64,000 bases of DNA from Plotosus lineatus (GCA_024760905.1 CM045733.1:65477501-65541500); one strand, 5' to 3'; positions 11,650 to 63,345 are shown, counted from the stretch's first letter. The notes: a model not told the origin generated them from the sequence alone. Translations and numbers: made by a program.

Positions 11650-11905
11650 CTACTGCCCCCAGTGGCGCTAACTGGGTTATCAAAGGCCGGCCATGTCAAT
11701 CACTGTCTGTGGTGTGAGGTTCATGTAAAAGAAACATTGCTGGCTTTCAACAAGAGTACCTGCATAGCCGTCAGCGTGTTTCCGCCCTACGATGGCCTGC
11801 CGAGCCGTCCAGGGTGTACACCCTGCCCTCACCTAGAGTCGACTGGGATGGGCGCCAGCCTCCCCGCGACCCTAATTAGGATTAAGTGGTTACAGAAAAT
11901 GAAAG
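11650..11905 (+). mobile_element. SINE family S1, 5'-truncated
   Basis: Begins in the body (CCCAGTGGCGCTAACTGGG) and runs through TGAGGTTCATGTAAAAGAAA to CCTAATTAGGATTAAGTGG and a GAAA-type end. Confidence 0.85.
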
Positions 11906-12633
11906 ATGAACACCTACTGTCTGTAATAATAACAACTGATCTAACGCAGATGCTTTTTTACATATGAAAGAGTGTTTGTCTATTTTTCTCAGCTGCCCTG
12001 ACTTTGTTGAATCAAAATACAAGACAAGGAATATATTTAATGAATATGTCAATACCAGAATATATTAAATACACAAATTAATACTATGCATATCACCCAA
12101 TGAGATCATCAGTTGTTATATCTCTCTTTCTCTGTACACGCCTTTACTCGGTCCATCTTGATAACACACTCACCCTTTGGTTTTCTGATCTATCTGTGCC
12201 AGGAGAGGCAGCTGAAGAGCATGGGCAATGCCCTGTCCTCTGACTGTGGGCACTCAGTACCCTGCCAGTGCAGCAGACTCCTCTCTAGCCTCTCATGCCT
12301 GTGGGGCTTGCGAGCACACTTGCTTGGCATCCTTACCCTTCTCTCCCTGTGACACAATCTGTGTACAGAGAGAATACAAATAGAAGGTCAGGACAGCAAA
12401 ACACAATCCAACTAACATATTTGGGATCAGATTTTTTTTTTTTTTTTTTTTATTGGGTTTCAGCTCACATAAATAACAATGTCCATATATATTTGTATAT
12501 TATACAATTTCATATAATATATATTTCCCCCTATGATTTACAACCTTGTCTTCCTAAAACTGATTGAAACGGAAACATGATAAACACACTAGTGTATGAT
12601 CATCTTTTAAAAACTGAAATAACAATGACGCCT

Positions 12634-12670
<37 letters not shown>

Positions 12671-13003
12671 GGAGATGTGAGAGTAATCAGTGAACAATGG
12701 AATCGTAGAGCTCATCAGTCACTTTAAAAGCAAAGAAGTGCACAGCTAGTTGAAAACCTTATATGCAGTAAAGCAAAATGTTCAGTGATCACTACTGCTA
12801 TGCTGCACAATCTCCTGGAAAAAAAAAAAAAAAAAAAAAAAATCACACACACAACCAACCAACCAACCCCTTCCCTCAGTGGATCATATTAATAGGAAGC
12901 AGTTCAAAAATTGGTCTGAAGGACCCAGTGACACGCTCAAACAAACAATACAATGACTTCGAGGTGGACAGACCCTGAATAAGACTCAAGCATTTTGGAA
13001 ATT
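11906..13003. other. no gene recognised; several poly-A/T runs
   Basis: Contains T runs at 12430-12452 and 12638-12665 and an A run at 12819-12842. May include the distal mid2 3' UTR if a distal poly(A) site near 12450 is used. Confidence 0.45.
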
Positions 13004-14031
13004 TTTATTCAATGTTCATGGCTTCTGAAATGTAACTGCCATTCGAGTTCGAAAGAAAATAAAACAAAACTCGGAATAAAATGGAAAATGTTTAAAATGG
13101 ACTGTCGCAGTCCATATTGCTTTCATGTGTCGGGTCCGCTATGGCATTTTAACTACTCGGCTGACAATATAAAGAATCAAGAGATTGGACGTGTGGAAAA
13201 TCGGTGAGCTCTTTCAGGAATAAAGTAATTCTTGCACCAACTGCCCATTTACTGTGCACGTAGTGTATGATTCCAGTATTATTAACAATAACAACAACAA
13301 CCTCACAGAACATAAGAAAGAATATTAATGGTGTCGTCGTCCGCGGTGGGGGGTGTGTGGGGGAAAAACGGACCGCTGTGATCAGAAGCATGCGCTCAGA
13401 TTTTAGCACGAGAACATCGAGGGGAAAAAAAAAAAAAAAAAAGCCCAGTGGGACGAGGGAAGAGCCGAGCTGAGCAGCTACAAGGGCGGGAAAAAAAGAA
13501 ACGAGAGAGACCCCACACGTGACTATAGAAGCAGCAGGAGAGTGCCATCAGTAGTACATCTGCTCTCCAGGCTGCACAGAGATAGCATAGCTCAGCTGGA
13601 CGCCCATTTCTGTTTTAAGGAGGGGCTCAAGTATTACACACTATTGCCAATACATTATAATCATGCTACACAATAAGTATTTGCCCGCAAGGTAGAAATG
13701 ATTGTCTGTGACATCATTCACTCATCCTCCCTGAACACTGTACTGAGAAAAATCATATAGGAGGGGGAAAAAAAAAAAAAAAAAAAAAATTCTAAGTGAC
13801 CGGCTTTACCATGCCGACATGTTCATCTCGAAGTAGACTTCGCTTTACAGAACATCACAACCTGTGGAAATCCGAGCATGAAACTAAATAAAGTTCTAAT
13901 CTGCCCCTCCTTTCAACTGCTTGAATGAATCTATATGTGAAAGTCATAGAAATTGTATTATTTAAAGCCCTTTGGAGATATTTTCACCCTCAATGCTTTT
14001 ATGAGTTGCGTGAATATGAATTTAGCTTTAC

Positions 14032-14075
<44 letters not shown>

Positions 14076-14804
14076 AAATAAAATACTACCTTGGATCAGT
14101 ACAGATACAGGCCTAAAAAATTAGCAATGGGACTGTCATGCTTTTCCACCAATTACAGAACAGAAAACCAATAGAGTGGAACAAATCACAGAGAAAATAC
14201 ATATCATGCTATAAACGTCTCAGACGAAAACACAAAGAAAAATGTTCTCCTTGTTCTCCCTGAATATGAAAGTGTGACTTTGTTGTTTTCTCATCAGATA
14301 TTATTAAATGTTAACCTCAGTAGAAACGCCGCATCTATATCACTTTTTACCGTTAGAAGATAAATCCGCTAGATTATATTCAAACCATGTCCAGCCCTGT
14401 CTTATGTCAAGCTTCTCGCTCTTTTTTTCTTCTTCTCTTTTTACACACAGGGGCTCTCAAAAAAAAAAAAAAAAAAAAATTCAAAAAAGTGCTTTTTAGG
14501 ATAATATTAAACTTACAAAGGAAGCAAACCAACCTATTAATCATGAATAATTTACATACCTTCTCCACTCCATTAAAGATCTCAATCCATGACCAGTAGT
14601 CATGCAACACTAATCAAAACACCCTCATTGGAAATATCTGCACATTTTTTTCATTCTAGCTCCACCCATTCCATCCACACCGTCAATAGTGTGAGCCAGT
14701 AGTGGGGCCAAAATAAAAGTAAGGAAACAAGAGTGGACGATCAGCCCTTCGGCCCTTTGTGGAGACGTTTCACGAACTGTTCTGGAAGAGTCGTTGAGTG
14801 TGCC
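13004..14804 (-). other. mid2: putative mid2 3' UTR
   Basis: Sequence immediately after the mid2 stop has no recognised SINE or MITE until about 11900. It contains an (AAT)n run (14032-14073) and several poly-A/T runs. A minus-strand AATAAA lies at 13004-13009, about 1.8 kb after the stop, and another AATAAA-like site lies near 12450. Which site is used cannot be decided from sequence; RNA 3'-end reads would settle it. Confidence 0.35.
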
Positions 14805-53761
<38,957 letters not shown>

Positions 53762-53917
53762 CTGTAAGAAAGAAAGACAAAAGATGCTGTGTTGAGCATG
53801 GAAGGAACTCAAGTCTTTACATCAGCTTCTGTTCTGGGATCAGTCTGTGAAATGATTACCGCATGGAGGTGGTAACCTGTATTTATATTAAGAATGTGAA
53901 ATATGCCAGATAGAAAG

Positions 53918-54299
53918 TGGTGGCCTGGTGGTATAGGTGCTGGATCACTGGTCCCAAGGTTGGGGGTTCAAGCCCCACTCTCAACGGGTTGTCACTGCCC
54001 TGCACCACCACCACCACCACCACCACCACCACCACCACCATCACCCCCGGTGCAGCTAACTGGGTTATCAAAGGCCGGCCATGTCTCTCACTGTCTATGG
54101 TGTGAGGTTCATGTAAAAGAACCATCGCTGACTTTTGACAAGAGTAGCAGCATAGCAGTCAGCGTGTTTCTGCCGTGCCATGCTTGGCGAGCTATCCAGG
54201 GTGTACTCTACCCTCGCCCGGAGTCGGCTGGGATAGGCACCAGCCTCCCCGTGACCCTAATTAGGATTAAACGGTTACAGAAAATTATGAATGAATGAA
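53918..54299 (+). mobile_element. SINE family S1 with internal (CCA)n expansion
   Basis: A full-length copy. The C-rich linker between head and body has expanded to a (CAC) repeat at 54003-54042. GAATGAATGAAA end. Confidence 0.9.
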
Positions 54300-55163
54300 A
54301 TACCCCAGGTACTCCTGTCTCACTGCACCAAAAAAAAAAAAAAAAAAAAAAATCACGTCAATGAATTCCACAAATATGGGAATAATTTACAAATCAAGAA
54401 GAGAAACAAACAGTATGGGTCCAAAACAAAAATTAAGTGTTAAGTTAAGTTCACACAGTCATTATCAGTGAGGGAGGTACAGTCAGAAGCAAGACAATCT
54501 GTGGACGAACTCAATAAGTCCTGGTGTCCAATCTGAAGTACATGCTGCTTGGTCATACTCAAAACAAACAAACAAACAAACAAACAAAAAAAGGTCGGCC
54601 ATTTTTTTTTTCCTTTCTCCGCCAAGTGACAGACTGTAAAAAATGTACATAAAAGACTCAGGCTCTGTTTGTTAACTAAGACGAATATCTCCCAAAGACC
54701 TATATAATTAATGAGACATGGTCGGCTGTAATTGTGATTACTGTGCATGCGTGACCAAAATTCGAAACACAGGAAACGTGTCAGTCTGAATGAACAGGGT
54801 CTCTCTGGGAAGTTACTACAGTATCTACCTGAATCAGAATGAGGGATTGAAAGAGAAGCACACAGATGGTGCCTGGCGAGGCGACTAGTGGTAATGACAT
54901 GGGTGGACAAAATAAAACAATTTTCCCAAAAGCGTGGGGTGATGAGAACAGCCACGATCAGAACAAACACAACAATAAAATAGGCGCATGGAAAAGAGTC
55001 TGGAGCCTGGTCATCCAACCTCAGTGTCATAGCTAGCTAGTCATGCATGTAGGATGCAGCCTCGCCCTTTTGACACATCCCCTTGCTGTCAGCAACGCGG
55101 GCGTCATGGACACACGCAGCACAGCTCTGACACAGAAAAGGGCCAAGGTAGCCCGTGACTCAC
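54300..55163. other. mid2 first intron, no element recognised
   Basis: A poly-A run near 54331-54352. The rest is unique. Confidence 0.45.
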
Positions 55164-55229
55164 CGCAGCGCTTGTCTTTGATGCCTCCATAACCGCTTCA
55201 GATACTCTGCTGGGGCTCACGTGAAAACC
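55164..55229 (-). CDS. candidate alternative or cassette exon of mid2
   Basis: A 66-bp open segment lies in the first mid2 intron, flanked by a TTTGTAG acceptor and a strong donor GCG/gtgagt. It is exactly 22 codons, phase 0 on both sides, so it can join exon 2 without a frameshift; the peptide runs from GFHVSPSR to ASKTSAA. It also holds an ATG in good context (G at -3 and +4), from which MEASKTSAA would continue in frame into QTLENNL. A TAG sits directly upstream in the genomic frame, so an unspliced first-exon version would have to start at this ATG. I do not recognise the peptide. It could be a RING-less alternative first exon, a cassette exon or chance. Confidence 0.35.
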
Positions 55230-55783
55230 CTACAAACACACACATATACACAGCCTTACTGGGATAGCTGGCTCCCTCGAATTGGTAGTCAATTCCTGCC
55301 TTCCTTCCCTCTTTTATTCTTTTCAGCCTCTCTGTCTCTCTCTCTTTCCCTCTCTTTGTTGTTGCGAGCCACCTGGGAGCAGGTATGCTTCCTGTTCTCA
55401 TCTAGTGTTGGATGGTTGCATCAGATGAACAAGTCGAGCCATTCGCGTGGCTTGTCAGCATTTTCAGACTCGGAGTGGCTAGGCGAGAACAGATGGGGGT
55501 CATTAATTAAAGAGCAAACGGGAAGGGGATGATTTATACATCAAACCCAAGCAGCGTTTCCCTGGAGTGCAAGGGAAGGCAGAAGTCATGTTCAAGTGGC
55601 ATTATAGGGAGAAAGAAAAGAGTGAAGGGACGATATGGGAGAAAGAGAGGGAGAGAGAGCGGGGGAAAAAAAAAACAAAAAACAAAGTCGGAGAGACACT
55701 GAGGGAGTAAGCGAGAAATTGAGATAGAGAGAAAATTAAATGGAGATAAAAGTGGAAATTTATAGAGAGGAGAGAGAGAGAGA

Positions 55784-55819
<36 letters not shown>

Positions 55820-57100
55820 GCTCCCTGGAGCAAAGCAGCATTGCAGTGCCCTCGGTCCTCTAAATCTGCAGCAGCACACACAGAGCCATTCAGAAATGCA
55901 CTCATTAAAGCAGACAGCAGACTTCAAAGCCTCAGCCTGAGCCATGCAAGAGCAGACAGCACACAGAGGGAAAATAGCGAGAAAAACACCGTGGCAGACA
56001 GGACAGAAAGCGGAGAAATGAACACAAAAGAAAGAGGGAAATGGGAGGAAAAAAAAAAGTTTTTCATTGTATTGCATGTGCAGGAGCAGAGACATTTCTT
56101 TAGTTCATGACGTGTCGACGGGGCAAGCACGTTACAATAACCGATGACGAGCGGGAGAAGAATGGATGAGAGAAAATGAAAGGAAAATGTACATGAGGTA
56201 AGAGTAAGAAGAAATGAATGGAGAGAGAGCGAGAGAGAGAGAGAGAGAATAAAAAGGTCCTGCCATAACAGCACATCAGCTGATCCACATGTGGCACACA
56301 ATACCAGACACACCCTGCCTGATGTTCTCATCTTCGAGAGGATCCGCCCCTATCTCCTTACGCTCTAACATGGATGAAGGTCAAAGAACTCGCTCAACCT
56401 CCGTCCTCCTCGTGTCCTCTAGACTCTCAGTAACAGCTCATTTATGGACTCTCTGTGGCAACTGTCAAGAACATTCACAATACAGATTAATAACGATGTG
56501 CACGCTCAAAGGAGTAGCAGTTCGCCTTCTCACGAGGTGAGCAAACTTTGTTTGGACAAACAACAAAGTTAAAGTAAAAAAAAAAAAAAAAAACCCTGAA
56601 ACTAATTACTGCAGAAACAGAACCGAGAGAAAAAAAGAACAGTAAAACACAAAACTCTACAGAACCTCGAAACCAGGAGTGCTTTTAAAGCCTGGCCATA
56701 TCAAGACTGTTGGCCGAGCTGGAGACGCCTTCATACAGTGCTTCTCCACCAAAGCATAAAAAACATGCAGGAGAACAATCTTCATCTTCAGTGATCACAT
56801 TATCGTGGTGAGAGTGGTGGTGGTAGATCCGGAACCAATTCTGGGTGACATGGGCGTGATAAGGGAAGACAGTACACCTTGGATGGAATGAGAATCCATC
56901 AAAGGATCACCATGCACACGCTCATCCCTCCCAGGGGAAATAAAGCCTGGCCCATCCAGCTACCCGGCATGGTTTTGAAGCAGATGAAATACACACGGGC
57001 ATGGGAGCACTACGCTCGGGATTAATCAACAGACCCTGGAGCTGTGAGAAGGCGATGCTGGACAGGACGTGAAACTGCTATTCAATATTCAAAGGAACTA
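55230..57100. other. GA/CT-rich intron DNA
   Basis: (TC)n near 55330-55356, (GA)n at 55764-55814 and 56220-56248, and generally purine-rich plus strand from 55600 to 56250. Serine/leucine-rich frames on the minus strand are artefacts of these runs. A degraded L2/SINE-like stretch may lie at 56838-56945. Confidence 0.6.
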
Positions 57101-58009
57101 CAGTGGTACCTCACTTTACGAAAGTCTCACCAAATGAAAAATTCAGGTTACGAAACGCATTTTCCTAAAATTTTTGTCTTTGGATACGAAACAAGTTCAC
57201 GTTACGAAAGTGCCATCTTAAAAATTCGAACATGCCATTCAAACAAGGGGTCTCCCAACACCCTGCCCCGCTGGTCTCCCATTGGCTAGGAGGAAGCTGA
57301 ATCTCCATAATATAGTACTGTACCCATAATGCTTTTCGTCTGCCCCCGACCCATTGTTCGACACACATGCATGAAGGACAGTTGTACTGTTGGTTTGTGA
57401 GTTTCGTAGGTTATTTTGAGTTTGCTCATTGCAGCATTATTTTTCGTTATTAATCATGAGCCCCAAGAAAGTGATTCCCAATGAGACTGAAAAGAAGAAG
57501 CGGGCTTCGTTATCAATAAAAGTACAACAGGAGATGATAAAAATAAAAAATACGAAAGTGGGATTCGGTTGAGTGAAATCGCAAAGGAGTATGGCTGAAA
57601 CCCCTCTACAATCCCGACGATATTGAAACAGAAGGAGGCCTTAAAAGCGGAGATACAGTGATGGAGGCGATTATTTAGGAAAACGCAACCGCCATATTTA
57701 AGGACCTCGTGAAGGAGAGTGGGGGTGGGGTGGGGGGGGGGGGGGTGAGGGTTTTTCGGACAAGCAACCCCCGGACTTTAAAACGTCGCATGGGTGGTTC
57801 GAGAGATTTAAAAAAAAAAAAGGTAAATAATTTTGTTTTACTTTTAACACGTATTTCATACAGAATTGGTGTACTTTTATAATTTTTAAAGGGTTTATGG
57901 GGTAGTACTGGGAGCCTTGGAACAAATCACACGTTTTACATGTAAAATGTGGTTCAACTTACGAAAAAGGTGCTGGAACGGATTAATTTCGTAAGGTGAG
58001 GTACCACTG
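57101..58009 (+). mobile_element. Tigger/pogo-like transposon with transposase remnant
   Basis: Ends CAGTGGTACCTCACTTTACG and GTAAGGTGAGGTACCACTG, TA on both sides. From ATG 57456 the plus strand encodes SPKKVIPNETEKKKRASLSI and KVQQEMIKIKNTKVGF, a CENP-B N-terminal type DNA-binding head, soon broken by a stop. A G-rich tract lies at 57719-57752. The catalytic domain is absent. Confidence 0.85.
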
Positions 58010-59188
58010 TATTTTAAAATGAATGCAGGCGTACTGTACATCAATTGATGTTAAAATTAACACCGGGGCTGCATTTCTATGATCTCAACCAGACACAGGG
58101 AGTTTTTAAATGACAGGTCACATGTAAAAACCATAACAATACTGGAATGAATATAATGAGGCAGAAAGCTTAACTTAATGATTGTCCACATGCTTGAACA
58201 CAGCCAAATGTGCCAAGAACTAAACTTTAATGACGGTCATCTATTTTATCTCACTGTCTACGTTACAAAAGACACGAGACACGAGGCCGATGAGACACTA
58301 GTTGCCATTTTCCCTGGCTAGAGTAGAGAGTGGATTATACCTGGATCATCATTTGGCCTCTTAAATCCATAAGAAAAACGGCTTTTAAATGGACCGAGGA
58401 ACCGCGGCAGACGGAACACTTAGCTGCTACTTCACATCAACTCGAACCACACATCTCGCTGGCTCACATGCTTCAGGGGCAAGAGGAGTAACTAAATTCA
58501 ACATGGACATGTAACTATGACATGACATGAAAACAGAGACAATGTGGAGAAACTGCTGAGCGGAGCCGTGATGCAGAGTCCGGTGGAAAAGCTTCATTAC
58601 TCTTCGATAAACTCGTGACTGCTTTATATCCGGCTTGGCGTTCCATTTTAATGACATATTCACATTGGTTTGTTTATTTACATTCCAATTTTCCTGCCCC
58701 AACCCGATATATGTTCCAATTACAATTGCACATTTTTATCCTCTGATACATAAGACATGCTGGAATATTACATAGAAATTCATTTGGCAAACACAGTCCA
58801 TGTGTATGTGTTTAATTTCACTCTGGGTGCAGTTCAGCGAGGGGGAAATAGAATCTGAAAACTTCTGGGTTAGTCGAAAAAAGTTCCCCTGTTTAAAAAA
58901 AACTTGTGTTTCAAAAAATTGTAGCGGTCATTTTAGTGCTATGGAAATTAATACCATATTTATATATAGAATTTTACATAGAAAATATACAGATCTAGAC
59001 CCTATTTAAAAGCAGATCTCCCAGTTTTTGGGGGGAAATAAGTAAAAACTTCCATAAATACTCAGTAAAAAATACGAATTTGTTGTTGCTTAGATGCAGT
59101 TTTGGAATCAAACAAACAAGCAAACAAATCCAAGAACTCAATGCACATTTATGTACATGTTGGCAAGTCATGTTCCTACGAAAGAGTG
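58010..59188. other. no gene recognised
   Basis: Unique AT-rich DNA in the first mid2 intron. Confidence 0.5.
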
Positions 59189-59253
59189 AACAGCCAATCA
59201 ACACTGTGATGTACAACAGCCAATCAGCACTGTAATAAACAACAGCCAATCAG
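59189..59253. repeat. 26-bp-period CCAAT minisatellite, left array
   Basis: CCAAT occurs at 59194, 59220 and 59246, exactly 26 bp apart, within units such as AGCCAATCAGCACTGT then ACAACAGC. Confidence 0.9.
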
Positions 59254-59500
59254 GCCAGGCTTAAAAAATTGTTTGTTTGCAATAACATGATAAAAAAAAT
59301 ATTCACGTGGGAGGGAGGAAATTTATTTATTTTTTGCCTGTGCAGGCCACCCAGGATTCGCAGGGAAATTTTTTTCATACATCATGCTATATTATGCATG
59401 TGACGTTGTAAACACAGTAGAATTAAATAAATATCTTATATTTCAAATCAACATACTGAATATCAAAGTTTATTATTTTAATATTGTAATCAACAGAGTA

Positions 59501-59818
59501 TCAAGGTTTCTTCAACATATCAACTTTTAATATTGCAGTCAACATCGAGTCAAAGTCAAATACATTCGTCACGCTTCGTGCTTTTGCTGGCGGTTTATAA
59601 TTAACTTGTATTTGTTCGAAAATGTCAGCAAACGTGTTTCTCAATTTGAAACGCATTAATTTATTTATTATTTTCACGTTGGGACCTTTAATAGTCACTG
59701 AGAACAGGTTGTTTTTTGCCTCATCATTGTCCCCTTCCATCATACTTTCCGCCTTTATTCTTAAGACAGTACTGGCCAATGAGAATCGCTGTTTCACCGA
59801 ACTGGTGAAATTGACCAA
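59501..59818 (-). other. open frame of unknown status between CCAAT arrays
   Basis: 105 open codons, but the first in-frame ATG is about 25 codons in (MMEGDNDEAKNNLF). No family recognised. Charged and hydrophobic residues alternate plausibly for a protein (KGPNVKIINKLMRFKLRN), and it ends KVDMLKKP before TGA. It could be a transposon exon or chance. Confidence 0.25.
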
Positions 59819-60017
59819 TCACAAGGCGCGGTCGATACTGATTTCGCTTTGGTCACTTTTTAGTAGTGTATGATCGGGGACACGCGCGTTTTTTCAACAC
59901 AATCGATCGGTATATATTTATTTTTTGCGTCTGTGAATGCTCAGGTCGGGTTTTTATGTACAATTTCGGCCCAACTGGTTGTGTTATCGCCAACAAAGAT
60001 ATTTTTAAGGCTGGCCC

Positions 60018-60140
60018 CAGCACTGTGATGCACAACATCCAAACAGCACTGTGATATACAACAGCCAATCAGCACTGTGATGCACAACAACCAATCACCA
60101 CTGTGATATACAACAACCAATCAGCACTACAATATATACA
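60018..60140. repeat. 26-bp-period CCAAT minisatellite, right array
   Basis: Units begin at 60018, 60044, 60070, 60096 and 60122 (CAGCACTGTGAT then ACAACA and CCAAT). Same unit and same orientation as 59189-59253. Confidence 0.9.
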
Positions 60141-60529
60141 GACAGCAGGCAAGGATGTACCATCATTACAAATGAAGGGGATGGTTTCTTTAGTATATGC
60201 TCTACTTCATTGGCCTGCAGAAAAGCTTTGCAATTAAATATTAATGTTAAATTGAATATATATTTTATGATTCATATCGATGCCTAACATTGCTCTTATC
60301 CAATTACGTGTTTTCTGTATATCCAAGCCCGGGAGGTGGTTCTTGCTCTACCAAAGTAGCTTGTTAGCAGTAAATATGATCCGCCAGTGCATGCTGGACT
60401 GGGTATTTCCACCCACAAATTATTCTACCAACCATTGCTTGGTTGTCATCACTTGCAGTTTTCCACGATGGTGGCATCGTCGTAAGTATGACACAAAAGT
60501 TAGGTCCTACGTTTAAGATCTGTGCTCAG
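60141..60529. other. no gene recognised
   Basis: Unique-looking sequence. Confidence 0.45.
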
Positions 60530-60745
60530 CAATGGTGTTTCTGTGTAGAGCTTACATGTTCTCCCTATGGTTGTGTGGGTTTCCTGTCGGGGCTACAGTT
60601 TCCTCCCAGAGCCTGAATGTATGCCCGTTGGATTTTGGCTTGATATTCCAGATTACCCGTAACTGTGCAAGTGAGTATGAATGGGTGTGTATGTGTCGGC
60701 CCTGTGATGGACTGACAGCTGCTGAGGTTTAAAATGAAATAAAGA
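60530..60745 (+). mobile_element. SINE family S2, partial
   Basis: TGGTGTTTCTGTGTAGAGCT, then TGTGTGGGTTTCCTGTCGGG and CCTGTGATGGACTGACAGC. Both the head and the L2-type tail are missing. Confidence 0.65.
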
Positions 60746-62744
60746 ATCCGTACAAGGTAAAGGATACTCGACAAACATTTATTCATAAGTTCTTTACCAA
60801 ACCTTCTGCGCTGGAACATACGTCAACTGACTGTTTCCATGTTTACACACCGCTGGGACTTTAACGTACATAGGAAATGCTACTGGTAGGTAGGCAGGCT
60901 TTGTTTTTGTGGGAACATGGGTATCTTAAATGCTTTTCACTTTTCCATGAGTCAGTCATGGACTTCCAACACCACATCACTTTAACTCACTGTTTCAGAA
61001 CAAAGTACAACAACATCCATCAAATCACAGCCAAAGAGCTTTTTCCTGGGGACTTTAATAGCGGCTACGACAGTCTCTTAGATAGCAATTTTTGGCTAAT
61101 GTCACTTGTTGCTTGCAGTTAGCTAGATAATTTGCTGAGCCATTACCTTCAGAATCACACCAGACAGCACATTATGGTCTGATTTTGGTCCACTGCAGTA
61201 GAGAAATTAGAGATGTGAAAGTCCAGTGTATTTCATCCTGTAGCCCTATTCACAAGCCTTATATAAAGAACCCATTTCTGGTACAATACTTCCAATTGGC
61301 AAGCATGTCAGGGTAAATATCATAATGGGTCAACACATGGCTAAATCTTTGCTGATTCACCAGAGCCATGAGGTGGTGTATATTATATTATAATAAACGA
61401 ATAAAAACACTCGGCTTTTAACATGGTTGACTTTTCCGTGGTATTTTGTTCAGGACCCTAATTTGGCAGATACAGTGTTCTGTATTTAAATCTAATTTCC
61501 TATCAATAAGCCCATGTGCTAGGGTAGATTTTTCATGCTGCATTTAATCATCTCATGTGGACTTTGTTTCTACCCTGAGAACAACATGCAGAACATCCCA
61601 TCACACATCCATGTGCAAGCAGCATGAAGGTTACAGAGACAAGCAATGACCTCGTTAATCTTTTCTTTCTCTGTTGAAGGAGGAATTGCGGGCTGAAAAG
61701 GGACTGAAAAGAGAAATATCAAGTCGTGCTAATTATACCCGTGACGTTCAAGGGGAAGGAACTGCTCAAGAGATCCTGTTGAAAATATTGCTTGACGGTC
61801 ATTATCTTTTTTTTTTTTTTTTTTTTTTCTTTTAAAAAAAAAAGCACATTCAACATCTGGAGCGCTTGAGAAGGTTGAGCTATCCTGCTACTATCCATGA
61901 GAACTGATGATGGTTAAAAATAAAAGCATGTCAGGGAGCCAAGATGCACCTCTAACGAGAACATTCTCTGGTGGACCCTGTGCTTTCTGTGCTTAGTGTG
62001 AAACCTGTTTAACAGAAAGTGAAGGTATGCAGCCAGACTCGGCAGATTAGGGCGAACGCACAAGAGTTCGGGCAAACGATTGGTCACGCAAAGCAACACG
62101 AAAGGCCGTTACGTAAAGCGCCATCTGCACAGGTTAAAGAACCCTCGTAGCCTAGCCTAACCGGACGGAAAAACCCCCACATGAATCACAAGCTAAACTG
62201 CAGGCCAGCTTCTGACAGACAGCATAACAAATGGAAATTAATTTTGCAGGAACCGGCCTGGATCTCGCTGGATCTGCCAATGAGTTAAGCGGCAATAATT
62301 TGAACAAGCGCGCAATATCTGAAAAACATCATCACACGGCGTGCCAGGGAGATGGATTTACATTTGATTTGGAGTGACAGAACCAGGTACTGATGAATTT
62401 CTCTGGAATTTGACTGACATAATGATTTACTTCTCTGAAAAAAAGCGGTCCGGTGCTCAAGGTTGAGTGAGTTATCTACGATAAAAGTTAAGCTGCAGCG
62501 GGAACACTGAGGCCACATACAACAAACAGGTGCCTGCCTCATGCCATCGTCCAGGAATGCTGGACTCTCATTAACCCGGCAATGTGACCTAATGGTGAGA
62601 GAGATGGTCCGGTAAATCATTTGTCACAGCTTGTAATTACTAAAGTGAATCATTAAAATAGAAGCTACACGTCGTTGAGAAATCAGGTGACGTGAATGAA
62701 TTCACAATTATTAATACAATTACTATGATATTTAATGGTTAAAT
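60746..62744. other. about 2 kb of unique sequence
   Basis: The longest stretch at the right end without a recognised transposon, apart from a T run at 61808-61828. No exon recognised; a good candidate for conserved non-coding sequence. Confidence 0.4.
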
Positions 62745-63345
62745 CAGTGGTTCTTAACCTTGTTGGATGTACTGAACCCCACCAGTTTCATATGTGCATT
62801 CACAGAACCCTTCTTTATTGAAAAATAAAATGATTTTTTTCAAATTCAAGACAAAAGTATATGTTTTCCTGGGGCGCCAAAATGAACCATGCCTTAGCAT
62901 CACTGTGTTCAAAGAACAAAACCAATACAATGCATGAACTCTCAACAAATTACAAACCTTTTCACAAAGACATGACCTCATTTAATCTTACCACACTGAA
63001 ATTGTTTTAATTTTTAACCTTATGATTCCAATAATTAACTTAAAAAATAATAAATAGTATAAATACATTAACATTTCAACACACACCCATCACCTAATTT
63101 CCATCACGCTACAATAATAATGAATATTTACTGCAAATCAGTGTGACTTCTGCTGTTGCCTTTGAGAGACCAGTTCTGAAATGTATGGCTTCACCTTGGA
63201 AGTTGCCACTCTCATGTCATTTTCACGGCAAAGTCTGTTCCTTTTCTTTGTTTTTTATGTCCAACAGCCGCGAAAAGGCCTGTTCGCAAAGATATAGTGT
63301 AACAAATGGTATAAAATTGATGTCACGAATATGAGTCGGGTCTGT
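62745..63345 (-). mobile_element. hAT-like transposon fragment with transposase C-terminus
   Basis: The plus-strand end CAGTGGTTCTTAACCTTGTT is a hAT terminus. On the minus strand at 63140-63285, EQAFSRLLDIKNKEKEQ and, after a frameshift, RLCRENDMRVATSKVKPY then SELVSQRQQQKSH form the C-terminal end of a hAT transposase. It is broken by the frameshift. A different family from D. Confidence 0.75.

Noticed and set aside
55534..56331. Leu/Ser-rich frames up to 135 codons on the minus strand
   Set aside because: They arise from (CT)n runs and change content with repeat length.
59501..59818. A new protein gene between the CCAAT arrays
   Set aside because: The frame starts at TTG directly after a stop, no family is recognised and no splice partners were found. 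Kept only as an open frame of unknown status.
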